Assembly (NCBI GenBank): GCA_902495325.1
Contig: CABUWK010000060.1
Coordinates: forward strand, 1-7,101
Direction of reading: 5' to 3'
From: an uncultured Acidiphilium sp.
Lineage (GTDB): Bacteria > Bacillota > Clostridia > Christensenellales > Borkfalkiaceae
Length of the DNA stretch: 7,101 bases
Below are positions 1-6,966 of this stretch, one piece after another. How positions within the stretch are numbered: the stretch's first letter is position 1; each line of letters begins with the position of its first letter. Made by a program: the position numbers and the translations under genes. The notes below the pieces were generated by a model. It did no database searches, had not been told where the DNA came from, and was given only the letters and a program-made list of their open reading frames with translations.

Positions 1-127
1 AAAACCGTCGTGCGGTAGGTGATTAAAACTGATCCACAGTATCTTCTAACAGTATAGCACATTTTTGCCGTTCTTGGAGAGGAACGTTAAAAACTACTAC
101 TATTTAATTATACGAGGTAATTAATTT
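1..127 (+). other. Leader region upstream of the sugar operon, no gene seen
   Basis: All three plus-strand frames meet a stop within the first 26 bases (stops at 16-18, 20-22 and 24-26), so at most a few C-terminal codons of an upstream gene could lie here. The rest is non-coding. It holds a dyad at 62-93, a 7-base direct repeat ACAGTAT at 36-42 and 49-55 (13 bases apart), and a ribosome binding site GAGGT at 114-118. No convincing consensus promoter is visible. A weak candidate is TTGCCG (65-70), 17 bases, TAAAAA (88-93), which would overlap the dyad. No catabolite-repression (cre) site was recognised. Confidence 0.5.
62..93 (+). promoter_or_regulatory. Leader dyad / RNA hairpin upstream of the glycosidase gene
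   Basis: Bases 62-75 can pair with 80-93 around a 4-base loop GGAG (76-79): TTTTT with AAAAA on the outside and CGTTCTT with AGGAACG inside, with G-T wobbles at 67/88 and 74/81 and one mismatch at 68/87. The T side comes first and the A side last, which is the reverse of a plus-strand intrinsic terminator. An operator or a folded 5' leader is therefore more likely than a terminator. A purine-rich GGAGAGGA sequence (76-83) that looks like a ribosome binding site, but has no nearby start codon, lies in the loop and 3' arm. The pairing is seen directly; the role is inferred. Confidence 0.4.
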
Positions 128-2569
128 ATGAAATCCAAACGCCTGATCGCCCTCGGCGCGGCAGCCTGCATGCTTTTTGCATGCGGCTGCGGCAACAAGG
201 GAGAAACGACCGCGAAAGAAGACTACGTTTATAAAAGAGAATCGGGGTCTTCCACCATGCTGAAGTTTTCTTCTTCCGACGAAGGGCTCGACTCCTTTTT
301 AAACGATTATCTTCATCGCCATCTCCGCTACGACGACATGAGGATCGGTTCTCTTTCGCTCGGCAATTCCGTTATGTTCAATAAGGAATGGGAAGCGATG
401 AGCCTGATGTACTTCGACTCGGAAACCTCCGTTCCGGACGATCGTTATGCCATGATCAAAGACTGGACGACGAGCGTCCCCGTGGATCGCTTCGGTTACG
501 TGTGGTCGAACAAGGAATCGCTCCAGCCGAACCTCGGACAGCCGACTACCTACTTCGGACAGGGCTGGCCTTTCCCCGATTACGCGCTCAACGGCGGCGA
601 AAGCATGGGCTGGGAATGGAACGATAACGACATGGCGGAAGATTGGACGGTACGTCTGAACGATAAAGACGCGACCGCCGCAGTGACTTCCGGGCTGATC
701 TCCGTGGAAAGTTCGAGGATCGGTACCGTGGAGTTCACTTCTCCCGGAACGACTTATATCGTGCCGAAACATTCGCCCTTCCTTGAGATCGATATCCGCA
801 TGAACGATTTCAAAAACATCGGTTCCGTGAGCGGATACGACGATATTTACGTATCGTGGCAGAAATACGGCAGCGACGAGTGGTATACCGTTTCTTATAA
901 AGATTTCGCGACTTATCCTACGAATATCGGCGCAACCTTCAATAAAGTGATCTACATGCCGATGTATCTCGACGAGAACTGGGGTACTTCCGACGAATCG
1001 AGAGACGCGATCACCCGCATCCGCATTACCGTGAAGGCGAAAGAAGGCGTGAACGTGCAGGGCGCGGTGAGAATGAATTACGTCCGCGGACAGTACGACA
1101 CCCGCCAGACGAATAACAACGCCCTTCTTTTAAGAGCCGCAAAAACCTATTACGAATATACGGGAGACAACGATTATCTCCGCGAAAATCTTGTGCGGTT
1201 CAGAAAAGCGGCGGAGTTCCTGATCGACGTGTGCGGCGGCAGGAACGGGCTCATCTCCATGAGAGACTTCTTCGTGGGGCACGAGGGCGCGAAAAACACC
1301 GACGTCGGCACGAGCATCGGCAACGGTTACTGGGATATCATTTCCTGCGACCCGCAGGGGCTTTACACGAACATTTATTACTACAAAGCCATGGAATCGA
1401 TGCTCTATCTCGAAAGAATGGCTGAGGCGGCGGGCATCGAAGCCGAAATGCCTTCCGTGGATACGGCTTCGGCAAAGAACGGAGCGACTTATTCGCAGAC
1501 CGCGGAAACACTTACCGGGCTTCTCGGGAAAATCAGAACTTCGATCCGGGCTCCTCTGAACAAAACGGAGAAAACCGGTTTCTGGGACGAGAGCAAGGGC
1601 AGATTCGTCGAAGGGTTCGATTCGAACGGCGAAGTGATCGATTACGGCTTTATCATGTTCAACCTCGAAGCGGTTGCCGCGGGCATCTGCACGGACGAAC
1701 AGGCGGAAAAGATCATGGACTGGGTGAGCGGTAAACGCATCGTCGCGGAAGACGCCGAAGCGGCGCCCGGCAACTCGCCGGAAGCGAAAGAGGGCAATTA
1801 CGCCTCCGGCGTTACGGGAACGAGGCTCAACGCCGACGGTTCCTTCAACGACGAAGGCACGCTCGGTATTTACGACTTCGAGTTCGCGCCACGTTCCACT
1901 ACGGTCAGAAACATCAATCAGTACGTCTGGAACTGGGGCGGCACGAACACGTTCGGCGGACAGGTGCAGGACGGCGGCGCCATCATGTATCTCAGCTATT
2001 ACGACATGATGTCCAGAATTTCCGCTTACGGGGCGAATAACGGCTTCGAAAGACTGAAGGGCATTCAGACGTGGTACGAAAAGGTGAAAAAGGTTGCCGA
2101 CGCCGCGGGCGTCGACTCTTCCAACCCCAAGAACTTCTACCGCGAATATTATTCGCAGATCGGCATCGTGATGCAGGGCGCCGGTACCGCCGGCGGTATC
2201 GGGCTTGACGAGGAGTTCCTCGAATCCGCTCTGATGCTTGCCGCGATCCCGTACGGGTTCTTTGGTATTTCGAGCGACGATTACGGCGTGCTTTCCGTCG
2301 AGCCCTCTCTTCCCGATTCCCTCGACTGGTGGAAAATGGAAAACCTTCGCTATCGCGGCGTCGATTACGATCTCTCGATCGGCGAAGATTTCGTGCAGGT
2401 TTCCTATGTGAGAGGAAAAACGGAAAACCTGAAATTGCAGGTAACATTGAAAAAGAATTCGAAACAGAAAGTTTACGTTGACGGAAAAGAAACGCAGGAT
2501 TATACGGAAGACGGAGATTACGTCCGCGTGACCGTGCCTTTCAGATCGTGCAAAATTTTCGTCAAATAA
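128..2569 (+). CDS. Lipid-anchored six-hairpin glycosidase-like protein
   Basis: This 813-residue protein is predicted to be exported and lipid-anchored on the cell surface, where it would cleave a glycan. The N-terminus is a lipoprotein signal: basic MKSKR, a hydrophobic run, then a cysteine-rich site (LFAC at 16-19, or C21 two residues later). Residues about 170-330 look like a beta-sandwich, carbohydrate-binding-like domain. From about 330 the pattern becomes helical with the phrase YYEYTGDNDYLRE (around 341-353), a hallmark of (alpha/alpha)6 six-hairpin enzymes such as the GH78, GH65 and GH94 groups. GYWD (400-403) and QDGG (614-617) fall where conserved acidic residues could act, but I cannot assign catalysis. 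Residues about 722-751 (LSVEPSLP, then NLRYRG) match the C-terminal beta domain entry of such enzymes. The start is supported by GAGGT at 114-118. It is the first gene of the transporter operon, 15 bases before the binding-protein gene. The exact GH family and substrate are not recognised, and a non-catalytic role is possible. Confidence 0.82.
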   Translation: MKSKRLIALGAAACMLFACGCGNKGETTAKEDYVYKRESGSSTMLKFSSSDEGLDSFLNDYLHRHLRYDDMRIGSLSLGNSVMFNKEWEAMSLMYFDSETSVPDDRYAMIKDWTTSVPVDRFGYVWSNKESLQPNLGQPTTYFGQGWPFPDYALNGGESMGWEWNDNDMAEDWTVRLNDKDATAAVTSGLISVESSRIGTVEFTSPGTTYIVPKHSPFLEIDIRMNDFKNIGSVSGYDDIYVSWQKYGSDEWYTVSYKDFATYPTNIGATFNKVIYMPMYLDENWGTSDESRDAITRIRITVKAKEGVNVQGAVRMNYVRGQYDTRQTNNNALLLRAAKTYYEYTGDNDYLRENLVRFRKAAEFLIDVCGGRNGLISMRDFFVGHEGAKNTDVGTSIGNGYWDIISCDPQGLYTNIYYYKAMESMLYLERMAEAAGIEAEMPSVDTASAKNGATYSQTAETLTGLLGKIRTSIRAPLNKTEKTGFWDESKGRFVEGFDSNGEVIDYGFIMFNLEAVAAGICTDEQAEKIMDWVSGKRIVAEDAEAAPGNSPEAKEGNYASGVTGTRLNADGSFNDEGTLGIYDFEFAPRSTTVRNINQYVWNWGGTNTFGGQVQDGGAIMYLSYYDMMSRISAYGANNGFERLKGIQTWYEKVKKVADAAGVDSSNPKNFYREYYSQIGIVMQGAGTAGGIGLDEEFLESALMLAAIPYGFFGISSDDYGVLSVEPSLPDSLDWWKMENLRYRGVDYDLSIGEDFVQVSYVRGKTENLKLQVTLKKNSKQKVYVDGKETQDYTEDGDYVRVTVPFRSCKIFVK

Positions 2570-2584
2570 ACCGGGAGGTCTGAT

Positions 2585-4105
2585 ATGAAAAAATTAATTG
2601 CGTCCCTTCTTGCCGTCGCGACCTGCTTTACGTTTGCGGCTTGCGGCAACAACAATCCGTTCGACGATAACGACGGGGAAGACACGACCGCCAAAGTCGT
2701 GCTGAAGGTCGGCATTCTCGGAACGAGTACCGAGCAGGAGATTTTCAGAAAATACAAAAAAGGATTTCAGGATAAATATCCCGATATCGTCGTGAACCTC
2801 GAACCCATTGCGGGCGGCTATTCGACGGCGATGGATAACTACGTGCAGAACGATTCCTTCCCGGATGTCGTTTTCACCACGGGCGATCAGCACGCGGCGT
2901 ATTCTTCGAGAGGGCATTTCGTCGATTTAAGATCGTATGCCGCAGCCGACGCCGATTTTTCCTTCGATGATCTTTATTCCGAAGTCGTCGATTCGACCCA
3001 CTACGATTCTCAGGACGAAGGCGTGTGGTTCATGCCGAGAGACTATAACCGCGTCGTTACCTTCGTGAACAAAACCATGCTTGCCCTCGTAAAGGGAGAA
3101 AACGGCAAAGGTTTTGCCGGGTATGAAACCTTCGATAATCTGAAAGCGGAATGGAGCCTCGAAACCTTCTATAAAGTGTGCGACGCGGTGAAAAAACAGA
3201 TCGATAAAAACGTTTCTTCTCCGCAGTCCGTTCCGGACGAGGAAAAGAAGGCGGGTCTGATCAAAGATACCTATGCGGTAGACGCGAGATACAACTGGGC
3301 GCCTTCTTACAAAGCGATGGTCCGGCATTACGGCGGAAAGATGATTGATACTTCCAAGCTGAACGGTTCGGATACCGATTATTCGCAGGTCCTCAGCGTC
3401 GATTCCGACGAAACGATGACTGCTTTCCGCGAACTGTACAAAGAACTTTCCAAACCCGGTTACGTCAAACAGTCCCTTTCGTCGAACGGCGCATATGCTT
3501 TCCCGAACAAGAAGGCGGCGTTCTGGTTCACGTCCCGTCCGTCGTGGGGAGACGTGATCTCGCAGAACGCGGGCTTCGAAGTCGATTTCCTTCCTTTTCC
3601 GTATGATTACGTCGGCGTAGGGTGCAGCGGTTATGCGATCGCGAAATCCGCAGAGTCGAAAGTTTCCGAAAACGCGAAGACGAAGGAAGGAACTTCCGAA
3701 AAGATGACGAACGCCGATTATGCGTGGCTCTTCCTTAAATATATCGCAAGCGAAGACGGTCAGAATGCTTTCGGCTCCATCGGAATGGGCGTTCCCTCGC
3801 TGAAATCGATGAAAAACTCGGGCGAATGGCTGAAATACGGCGGCGAAAACCTGAATCACGCCGCTTTCGTGGAAGACGTGGACGGGCAGACGGTCATTTC
3901 GGTGAACGATATTTACTGTTTCCCCGCGACCGCGCAGAAAACGGTGAGCGACAACTCCATTTCCATCATGACCTACGTCGTGAAGGACGGATTCTGGCCG
4001 AGCGATCTCACGCTTGCGATGAACCGGTCCAACTATTCGCAGATCTACGGAAAAGTGCAGCAATATAAAGATACGATGATGGCGAGGATCAACGCCGCCA
4101 AATAA
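2585..4105 (+). CDS. ABC sugar importer, extracellular solute-binding lipoprotein (family 1)
   Basis: This is the substrate-capturing lipoprotein of a CUT1-type carbohydrate importer, 506 residues long and somewhat larger than the common 400-450 for this family. The signal peptide starts MKKLIASLL and ends in the lipobox FAAC, giving C20 as the lipidated residue, followed by an Asn- and Asp-rich linker. The mature fold starts near residue 38 with a beta strand (LKVGILG), then a helix with EIFRKYKKGFQDKYP, the usual first lobe of family 1 binding proteins. FPDVVFTTGDQ follows as the typical second strand and hinge area. Later Trp- and Tyr-rich stretches (YNWAPSYKAM, FWFTSRPSWGD) fit a sugar-stacking cleft. 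GGGAGGT at 2573-2579 is well placed for this start. It sits between the glycosidase gene and two permease genes, so its ligand is probably an oligosaccharide released by the upstream enzyme. The ligand cannot be read from the sequence. Confidence 0.92.
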   Translation: MKKLIASLLAVATCFTFAACGNNNPFDDNDGEDTTAKVVLKVGILGTSTEQEIFRKYKKGFQDKYPDIVVNLEPIAGGYSTAMDNYVQNDSFPDVVFTTGDQHAAYSSRGHFVDLRSYAAADADFSFDDLYSEVVDSTHYDSQDEGVWFMPRDYNRVVTFVNKTMLALVKGENGKGFAGYETFDNLKAEWSLETFYKVCDAVKKQIDKNVSSPQSVPDEEKKAGLIKDTYAVDARYNWAPSYKAMVRHYGGKMIDTSKLNGSDTDYSQVLSVDSDETMTAFRELYKELSKPGYVKQSLSSNGAYAFPNKKAAFWFTSRPSWGDVISQNAGFEVDFLPFPYDYVGVGCSGYAIAKSAESKVSENAKTKEGTSEKMTNADYAWLFLKYIASEDGQNAFGSIGMGVPSLKSMKNSGEWLKYGGENLNHAAFVEDVDGQTVISVNDIYCFPATAQKTVSDNSISIMTYVVKDGFWPSDLTLAMNRSNYSQIYGKVQQYKDTMMARINAAK

Positions 4106-4118
4106 ATCGGATCGGCGA

Positions 4119-4150
4119 TCCCGGGAAGGGGAAAGCTCCCCTTTCCGGGA
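4119..4150 (+). promoter_or_regulatory. Strong stem-loop between binding-protein and permease genes
   Basis: Bases 4119-4132 pair with 4137-4150 (14 pairs, one G-T wobble at 4125/4144, otherwise perfect and GC-rich) around the loop AAGC (4133-4136). What follows is AAAACGATTTTATT rather than an immediate T run, so it is not a clean terminator. In binding-protein-dependent importer operons, such intercistronic hairpins stabilise the upstream binding-protein mRNA or partly stop transcription, so the binding protein is made in excess over the permeases. That role is inferred here from position and strength. A small overlapping inverted repeat (GGATC GGC GATCC, 4109-4121) could compete with its base. 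Confidence 0.75.
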
Positions 4151-4183
4151 AAACGATTTTATTCCGGAATTTATCCTTCGATT

Positions 4184-4188
4184 AAGGA
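4184..4188 (+). promoter_or_regulatory. Ribosome binding site deciding the first permease start
   Basis: AAGGA lies 9 bases before the ATG at 4198 but only 3 bases before the ATG at 4192. The normal spacing of 5-10 bases favours 4198 as the true start, which removes two residues (MP) from the longest reading frame. Confidence 0.6.
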
Positions 4189-4197
4189 ACAATGCCT

Positions 4198-5115
4198 ATG
4201 AACAAAGTTACAAAAAAATCAGGGAAGAACGTGTTTTCGGACTGGATCACGTCGTTTGCGTTCGTTCTGCCCGTCGTGGTCGGCATCGCGCTTTTTACCA
4301 TCGCGCCGATGATCTCTTCCCTCGGTTACAGTTTCACGAGAACGTATACCACGGTGAAGGGAATGGGGAAATGGGTCTGGTTCGATAACTACAAACTCAT
4401 TTTCGGCGCTTACCGGAAACAGATTTTCGAATCGTTCGGAACGACTTTTCTTTACACGCTGATCTCCCTGCCGTTAAACCTTATCTTCTCTTTCGCTTTG
4501 GCGCTTGCTCTTGCGAAGGATATCAAGGGGATCCGCGTTTTCCGCGTGATTTATTATCTGCCCGTCATGCTTCCCGCCGTCGTAAGCGGTATTCTGTGGT
4601 CTTCTCTCGCGAACGGGTCGGATACGAGCGCGTTCAATATCATCCTGAACGCCATGCACTTAAAATCCTTCGATTTTTACGATTCCGAAAAAACGGCGTT
4701 TTCCACCTTTATTTTCATGGGATTGTTTTCGATCGGCGGCAGTATGATCCTGTGGATCGCGCAGATCAAGGCGATTCCCGATTCCATGTTCGAAGTGGCG
4801 GATCTCGAAGGCGCGCCTTATTTCGTAAAGCTGTTCAAAATCATTATTCCCATGTGCACGCCGATGATTTTCTATAATCTGATCATGGGCATTATCAACT
4901 CGTTGCAGGTGTTTTCGAACGTCGTCACGCTGAACATCGAACCGTCCGGCAAGGAACAGCTCGATTTCATCGTGGTAAGGATCTACGATTTTTATAACAG
5001 TACGGACCTTTCCGTGGCGTGTGCGCTCAGCTGGCTGCTTTTCCTTGTGATCGCGGCGATCAGCGCGCTTACCTTCCGGTTCAACAAATGGGTCTATTAC
5101 GGGGAGGAAGCATAA
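4198..5115 (+). CDS. ABC sugar importer permease, MalF/UgpA-type (CUT1)
   Basis: This integral membrane subunit forms half of the translocation channel of the sugar importer. From the ATG at 4198 it is 305 residues, the usual size. About six hydrophobic helices are visible: roughly 17-42, 80-104, 113-135, 163-187, 219-240 and 273-292. The cytoplasmic EAA loop that docks the ATPase is at 199-218. It reads EVADLEGAPYF and ends IIIP, a variant of the usual EAAxxDGA with Val for the first Ala and Glu for Asp. The loop's spacing and its terminal proline are kept. The N-terminus is lysine-rich and cytoplasmic. The start is chosen from AAGGA at 4184-4188; an ATG two codons upstream (4192) is the alternative. 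A strong hairpin precedes it, and its stop overlaps the next gene's start, so both permeases are probably made in equal amounts. Confidence 0.92.
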   Translation: MNKVTKKSGKNVFSDWITSFAFVLPVVVGIALFTIAPMISSLGYSFTRTYTTVKGMGKWVWFDNYKLIFGAYRKQIFESFGTTFLYTLISLPLNLIFSFALALALAKDIKGIRVFRVIYYLPVMLPAVVSGILWSSLANGSDTSAFNIILNAMHLKSFDFYDSEKTAFSTFIFMGLFSIGGSMILWIAQIKAIPDSMFEVADLEGAPYFVKLFKIIIPMCTPMIFYNLIMGIINSLQVFSNVVTLNIEPSGKEQLDFIVVRIYDFYNSTDLSVACALSWLLFLVIAAISALTFRFNKWVYYGEEA

Positions 5116-5960
5116 TGACGGGATCGATCAAAGCGGTAAAAACCGTTAATCTCGCGATCAAATATCTTTTCCTCGTGCTGTTTGCCGTGATATTTCTCTT
5201 TCCGGTCTCTCAGCTTATCCTGAAGGCTTTCATGTCGGACGAGGATATCATCGACGGCAAGTTGTTTCCCACGGCGTTTTCCTTTGCCGCGTTTTCCAAG
5301 GCGATCGACGCAAAATATCTGTGGTGGCTGAAAAACACCGTCATCATCGGCGTCGTCAACATGTTCGGCATCACCCTTTCTTCGAGCCTTTGCGCTTACG
5401 GGTTCGCGAAACTGAAATTCAAGGGGAGAGATCTCCTGTTTTCGGTCGTGATTTCCACGCTGATGCTTCCCGCGATCTGCATGCAGATCCCTCTGTATAA
5501 GATCTATTACGGAATGCAGTGGACGAACACGTGGGCTCCTCTCATCGTTCCCGGTTTCTGCGGGGGCGGCGCGCTGAATATTTTTCTGATGCGGCAGTAT
5601 ATGAAAGGGATTCCCGATTCGGTGTGCGAGGCGGCTAAGGTGGACGGGGCGAATAAATTGTACATTTATCTCGTGATCGTCATGCCGATGTGTCTTCCCA
5701 TTGCGGGGTACGTCATGCTGATGTCCTTCCTCGGTTGCTGGAACGATTTCATGACCCCTTTGCTCTATATCAACAAACAGTCTCTGTATAACCTGTCTCT
5801 CGGGCTGTATTACCGCTACGTCAGCAATGCGGGATCCATTCCTCCGGCAAACGTGCAGATGGCGGCGGCTACGGTGATGCTGCTTCCCTGTATCGTGCTG
5901 TTCTTCTGTTTCCAGAAGGTTCTTATCAACGGTGTTTCCGTCGGCGCGGTGAAGGGCTGA
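5115..5960 (+). CDS. ABC sugar importer permease, MalG/UgpE-type (CUT1)
   Basis: This is the second channel-forming subunit, 281 residues, typical for the family. Six helices are visible, roughly at 12-37, 73-95, 106-125, 138-158, 185-205 and 250-272. The EAA loop is canonical: EAAKVDGANK from residue 172, ending in Pro 191. The C-terminal GVSVGAVKG is the characteristic tail of MalG-type permeases. The start ATG at 5115 shares one base with the preceding stop (TAATG) and has GGGGAGGA at 5101-5108 as ribosome binding site. The open frame reaches back to 5019, but that part overlaps the previous permease in another frame and lacks the family's N-terminus. It is the last gene of the operon. No ATPase gene follows, so energy must come from an ATPase encoded elsewhere. 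Confidence 0.93.
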   Translation: MTGSIKAVKTVNLAIKYLFLVLFAVIFLFPVSQLILKAFMSDEDIIDGKLFPTAFSFAAFSKAIDAKYLWWLKNTVIIGVVNMFGITLSSSLCAYGFAKLKFKGRDLLFSVVISTLMLPAICMQIPLYKIYYGMQWTNTWAPLIVPGFCGGGALNIFLMRQYMKGIPDSVCEAAKVDGANKLYIYLVIVMPMCLPIAGYVMLMSFLGCWNDFMTPLLYINKQSLYNLSLGLYYRYVSNAGSIPPANVQMAAATVMLLPCIVLFFCFQKVLINGVSVGAVKG

Positions 5961-5981
5961 GAGTTGTTTTGATGCAAACTT

Positions 5982-6000
5982 AAGCGGCTATAAGCCGTTT
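5982..6000 (+). repeat. Small hairpin after the last permease gene
   Basis: AAGCGGCT (5982-5989) pairs with AGCCGTTT (5993-6000) over 8 pairs with one G-T wobble, around the loop ATA. It begins 22 bases after the stop codon. A run of nine T (6021-6029) lies 20 bases further on, too far for a standard terminator. It may protect the mRNA end or be a weak first stop before the main terminator. Confidence 0.35.
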
Positions 6001-6041
6001 ATCAAACGATATTACATGCGTTTTTTTTTAGAGACGATACC

Positions 6042-6074
6042 AAAACCCCGGCTGCGTTGCGCAGTCGGGGTTTT
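6042..6074. terminator. Probable bidirectional intrinsic terminator
   Basis: AAAACCCCGGCTGCG (6042-6056) pairs with CGCAGTCGGGGTTTT (6060-6074): 15 pairs with one G-T wobble (6051/6065) and a 3-base loop TTG. The A run on the left and T run on the right give a T run after the stem when read on either strand. It lies 82 bases after the sugar operon stop and 74 bases after the stop of the leftward membrane-protein gene, so it can end both converging transcripts. Confidence 0.82.
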
Positions 6075-6147
6075 GCTTGCGGGCAATAGGGTTCAATCTT
6101 GCCTTTGAATAAATTTGAGCCAAAGGAGACGTTCCGTTTCGGATAAC

Positions 6148-6654
6148 TCAGATTAAATTCAGCAGGTAAAAGAAATGCATCAGTGTAAAAGCCACGGTAC
6201 AACCAAGAAAAAAGCTGATGATGATACCTATGCTATAGTAAGAACGGTTTCGGACAAAAATCGTCGGATAGTGGTTCGTTTTTTGATAGATTTTGTTCTT
6301 TTTTGCAGTATTCAGGAAATATTGTCCCAAGAAAACGCCTCCCGATCCCGTAACGATAAACCAGATTGCCAACGGAACAAACAACAAAAAGCTTGGATTT
6401 TCGATTTCTTTCGGGAATGAACCGAGGGACAGGCAAAGAATACTGACCGCGGAGCAAAGTGCGGTTGTGAGAGCGATTCTTACTTCCAGAATTACAAACT
6501 TGTTTTCAAGATATCGCTCGGGCGGTTTGTTTTTTCTGTTTTTTGTAATATCGATGTTTGCAACCTTAACGGGAAAATAAATCAACCCCATAGCAAAAAG
6601 AAAGATAGTGACAAAGAAAGTGAAATATAACAATACGTCAAAAAAATTATTCAT
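6148..6654 (-). CDS. Unrecognised four-helix membrane protein
   Basis: This 168-residue protein matches no family I recognise. It has four clear hydrophobic segments: about 4-27, 58-80, 88-113 and 139-164. The linkers at 35-53 and 114-137 are rich in Lys and Arg, and the short linker at 81-87 is acidic (PKEIENP). The positive-inside rule therefore predicts both ends outside and the two basic linkers in the cytoplasm. A SGGVFLGQ stretch sits in helix 3. No conserved catalytic pattern is evident. The start ATG at 6654 has no visible ribosome binding site. It lies 13 bases after the stop of the small hydrophobic frame upstream, so the two may be co-transcribed from the promoter at 6967-6995. Its codons are AT-rich, unlike the sugar operon. 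Overlapping plus-strand frames exist but look less protein-like. Confidence 0.65.
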   Translation of the reverse strand: MNNFFDVLLYFTFFVTIFLFAMGLIYFPVKVANIDITKNRKNKPPERYLENKFVILEVRIALTTALCSAVSILCLSLGSFPKEIENPSFLLFVPLAIWFIVTGSGGVFLGQYFLNTAKKNKIYQKTNHYPTIFVRNRSYYSIGIIISFFLGCTVAFTLMHFFYLLNLI

Positions 6655-6667
6655 AAAACAGAGATGG

Positions 6668-6883
6668 TTAAATACTTTTTATTGAAAAACCCCATTTATC
6701 TCTCCACCGAGGAATCCAACATCCTTTTAATTCGGCACCTTTATCATATTTACAAGCATTGTACAAAACGACTACGCCGTCGACAATTGAAGGAAGCGTA
6801 ATTGAAATCACCAACGAAATTATTTTCATAAAAACAGATGAGTTTCCAGCTATTGTTAATAAAATCGAAAAACTATTAGCCAA
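6668..6883 (-). CDS. Small hydrophobic protein of unknown function, start uncertain
   Basis: From a TTG at 6883 this frame encodes 71 residues with a hydrophobic core (MKIISLVISI, then GVVVLYNA) and a basic, Trp-containing tail (KGCWIPRWRDKW). No family is recognised. The same frame stays open further upstream to 6964, encoding a plausible hydrophobic stretch (IIAVLPSDIV, IVGLFADPVI) but with no ATG, GTG or TTG start in it. An ATG at 6968 is one base out of frame, across a run of six A, and lies inside the -10 box of the promoter. An internal ATG at 6829 would give 53 residues. No ribosome binding site is clear for any choice. It could be a real short membrane protein, or the remnant of a longer gene broken near its start. 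Confidence 0.4.
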   Translation of the reverse strand: MANSFSILLTIAGNSSVFMKIISLVISITLPSIVDGVVVLYNACKYDKGAELKGCWIPRWRDKWGFSIKSI

Positions 6884-6966
6884 TATACTTATAACAGGAT
6901 CGGCAAAAAGACCAACAATTCCTGAGACGATATCTGATGGTAAAACAGCAATTATTGTGTTTTTTC

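Noticed and set aside
1992..2447. Open minus-strand frame of 151 codons opposite the glycosidase gene
   Set aside because: The product is extremely Arg- and Ser-rich with no fold-like pattern, as expected from antisense of GAC/GAA/GCG-rich codons.
2927..4192. Open minus-strand frame of 421 codons opposite the binding-protein gene
   Set aside because: It is a shadow of codon bias in the binding-protein gene: the product is rich in Arg, His and Phe, has no domain pattern and no ribosome site, and the plus-strand protein is clearly real.
5019..5114. Upstream extension of the second permease
   Set aside because: It overlaps the first permease in another frame and would add a cysteine- and arginine-containing segment foreign to the family. 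The ATG at 5115 has a good ribosome site and the usual TAATG overlap.
6004..6029. AAACG/CGTTT hairpin followed by nine T as a terminator
   Set aside because: The stem has only 5 pairs, overlaps its own T run and has a 10-base loop, so it is much weaker than the hairpin at 6042-6074.
6002..6202. Minus-strand frame of 66 codons running through the terminator
   Set aside because: It spans the 15-pair terminator hairpin and the A9 run and overlaps the end of the membrane-protein gene, so it is unlikely to be coding.
6175..6580. Plus-strand frames opposite the four-helix membrane protein
   Set aside because: They are overlapping, short and polar-biased without domain pattern, and the minus-strand frame has a regular four-helix layout consistent with the positive-inside rule.
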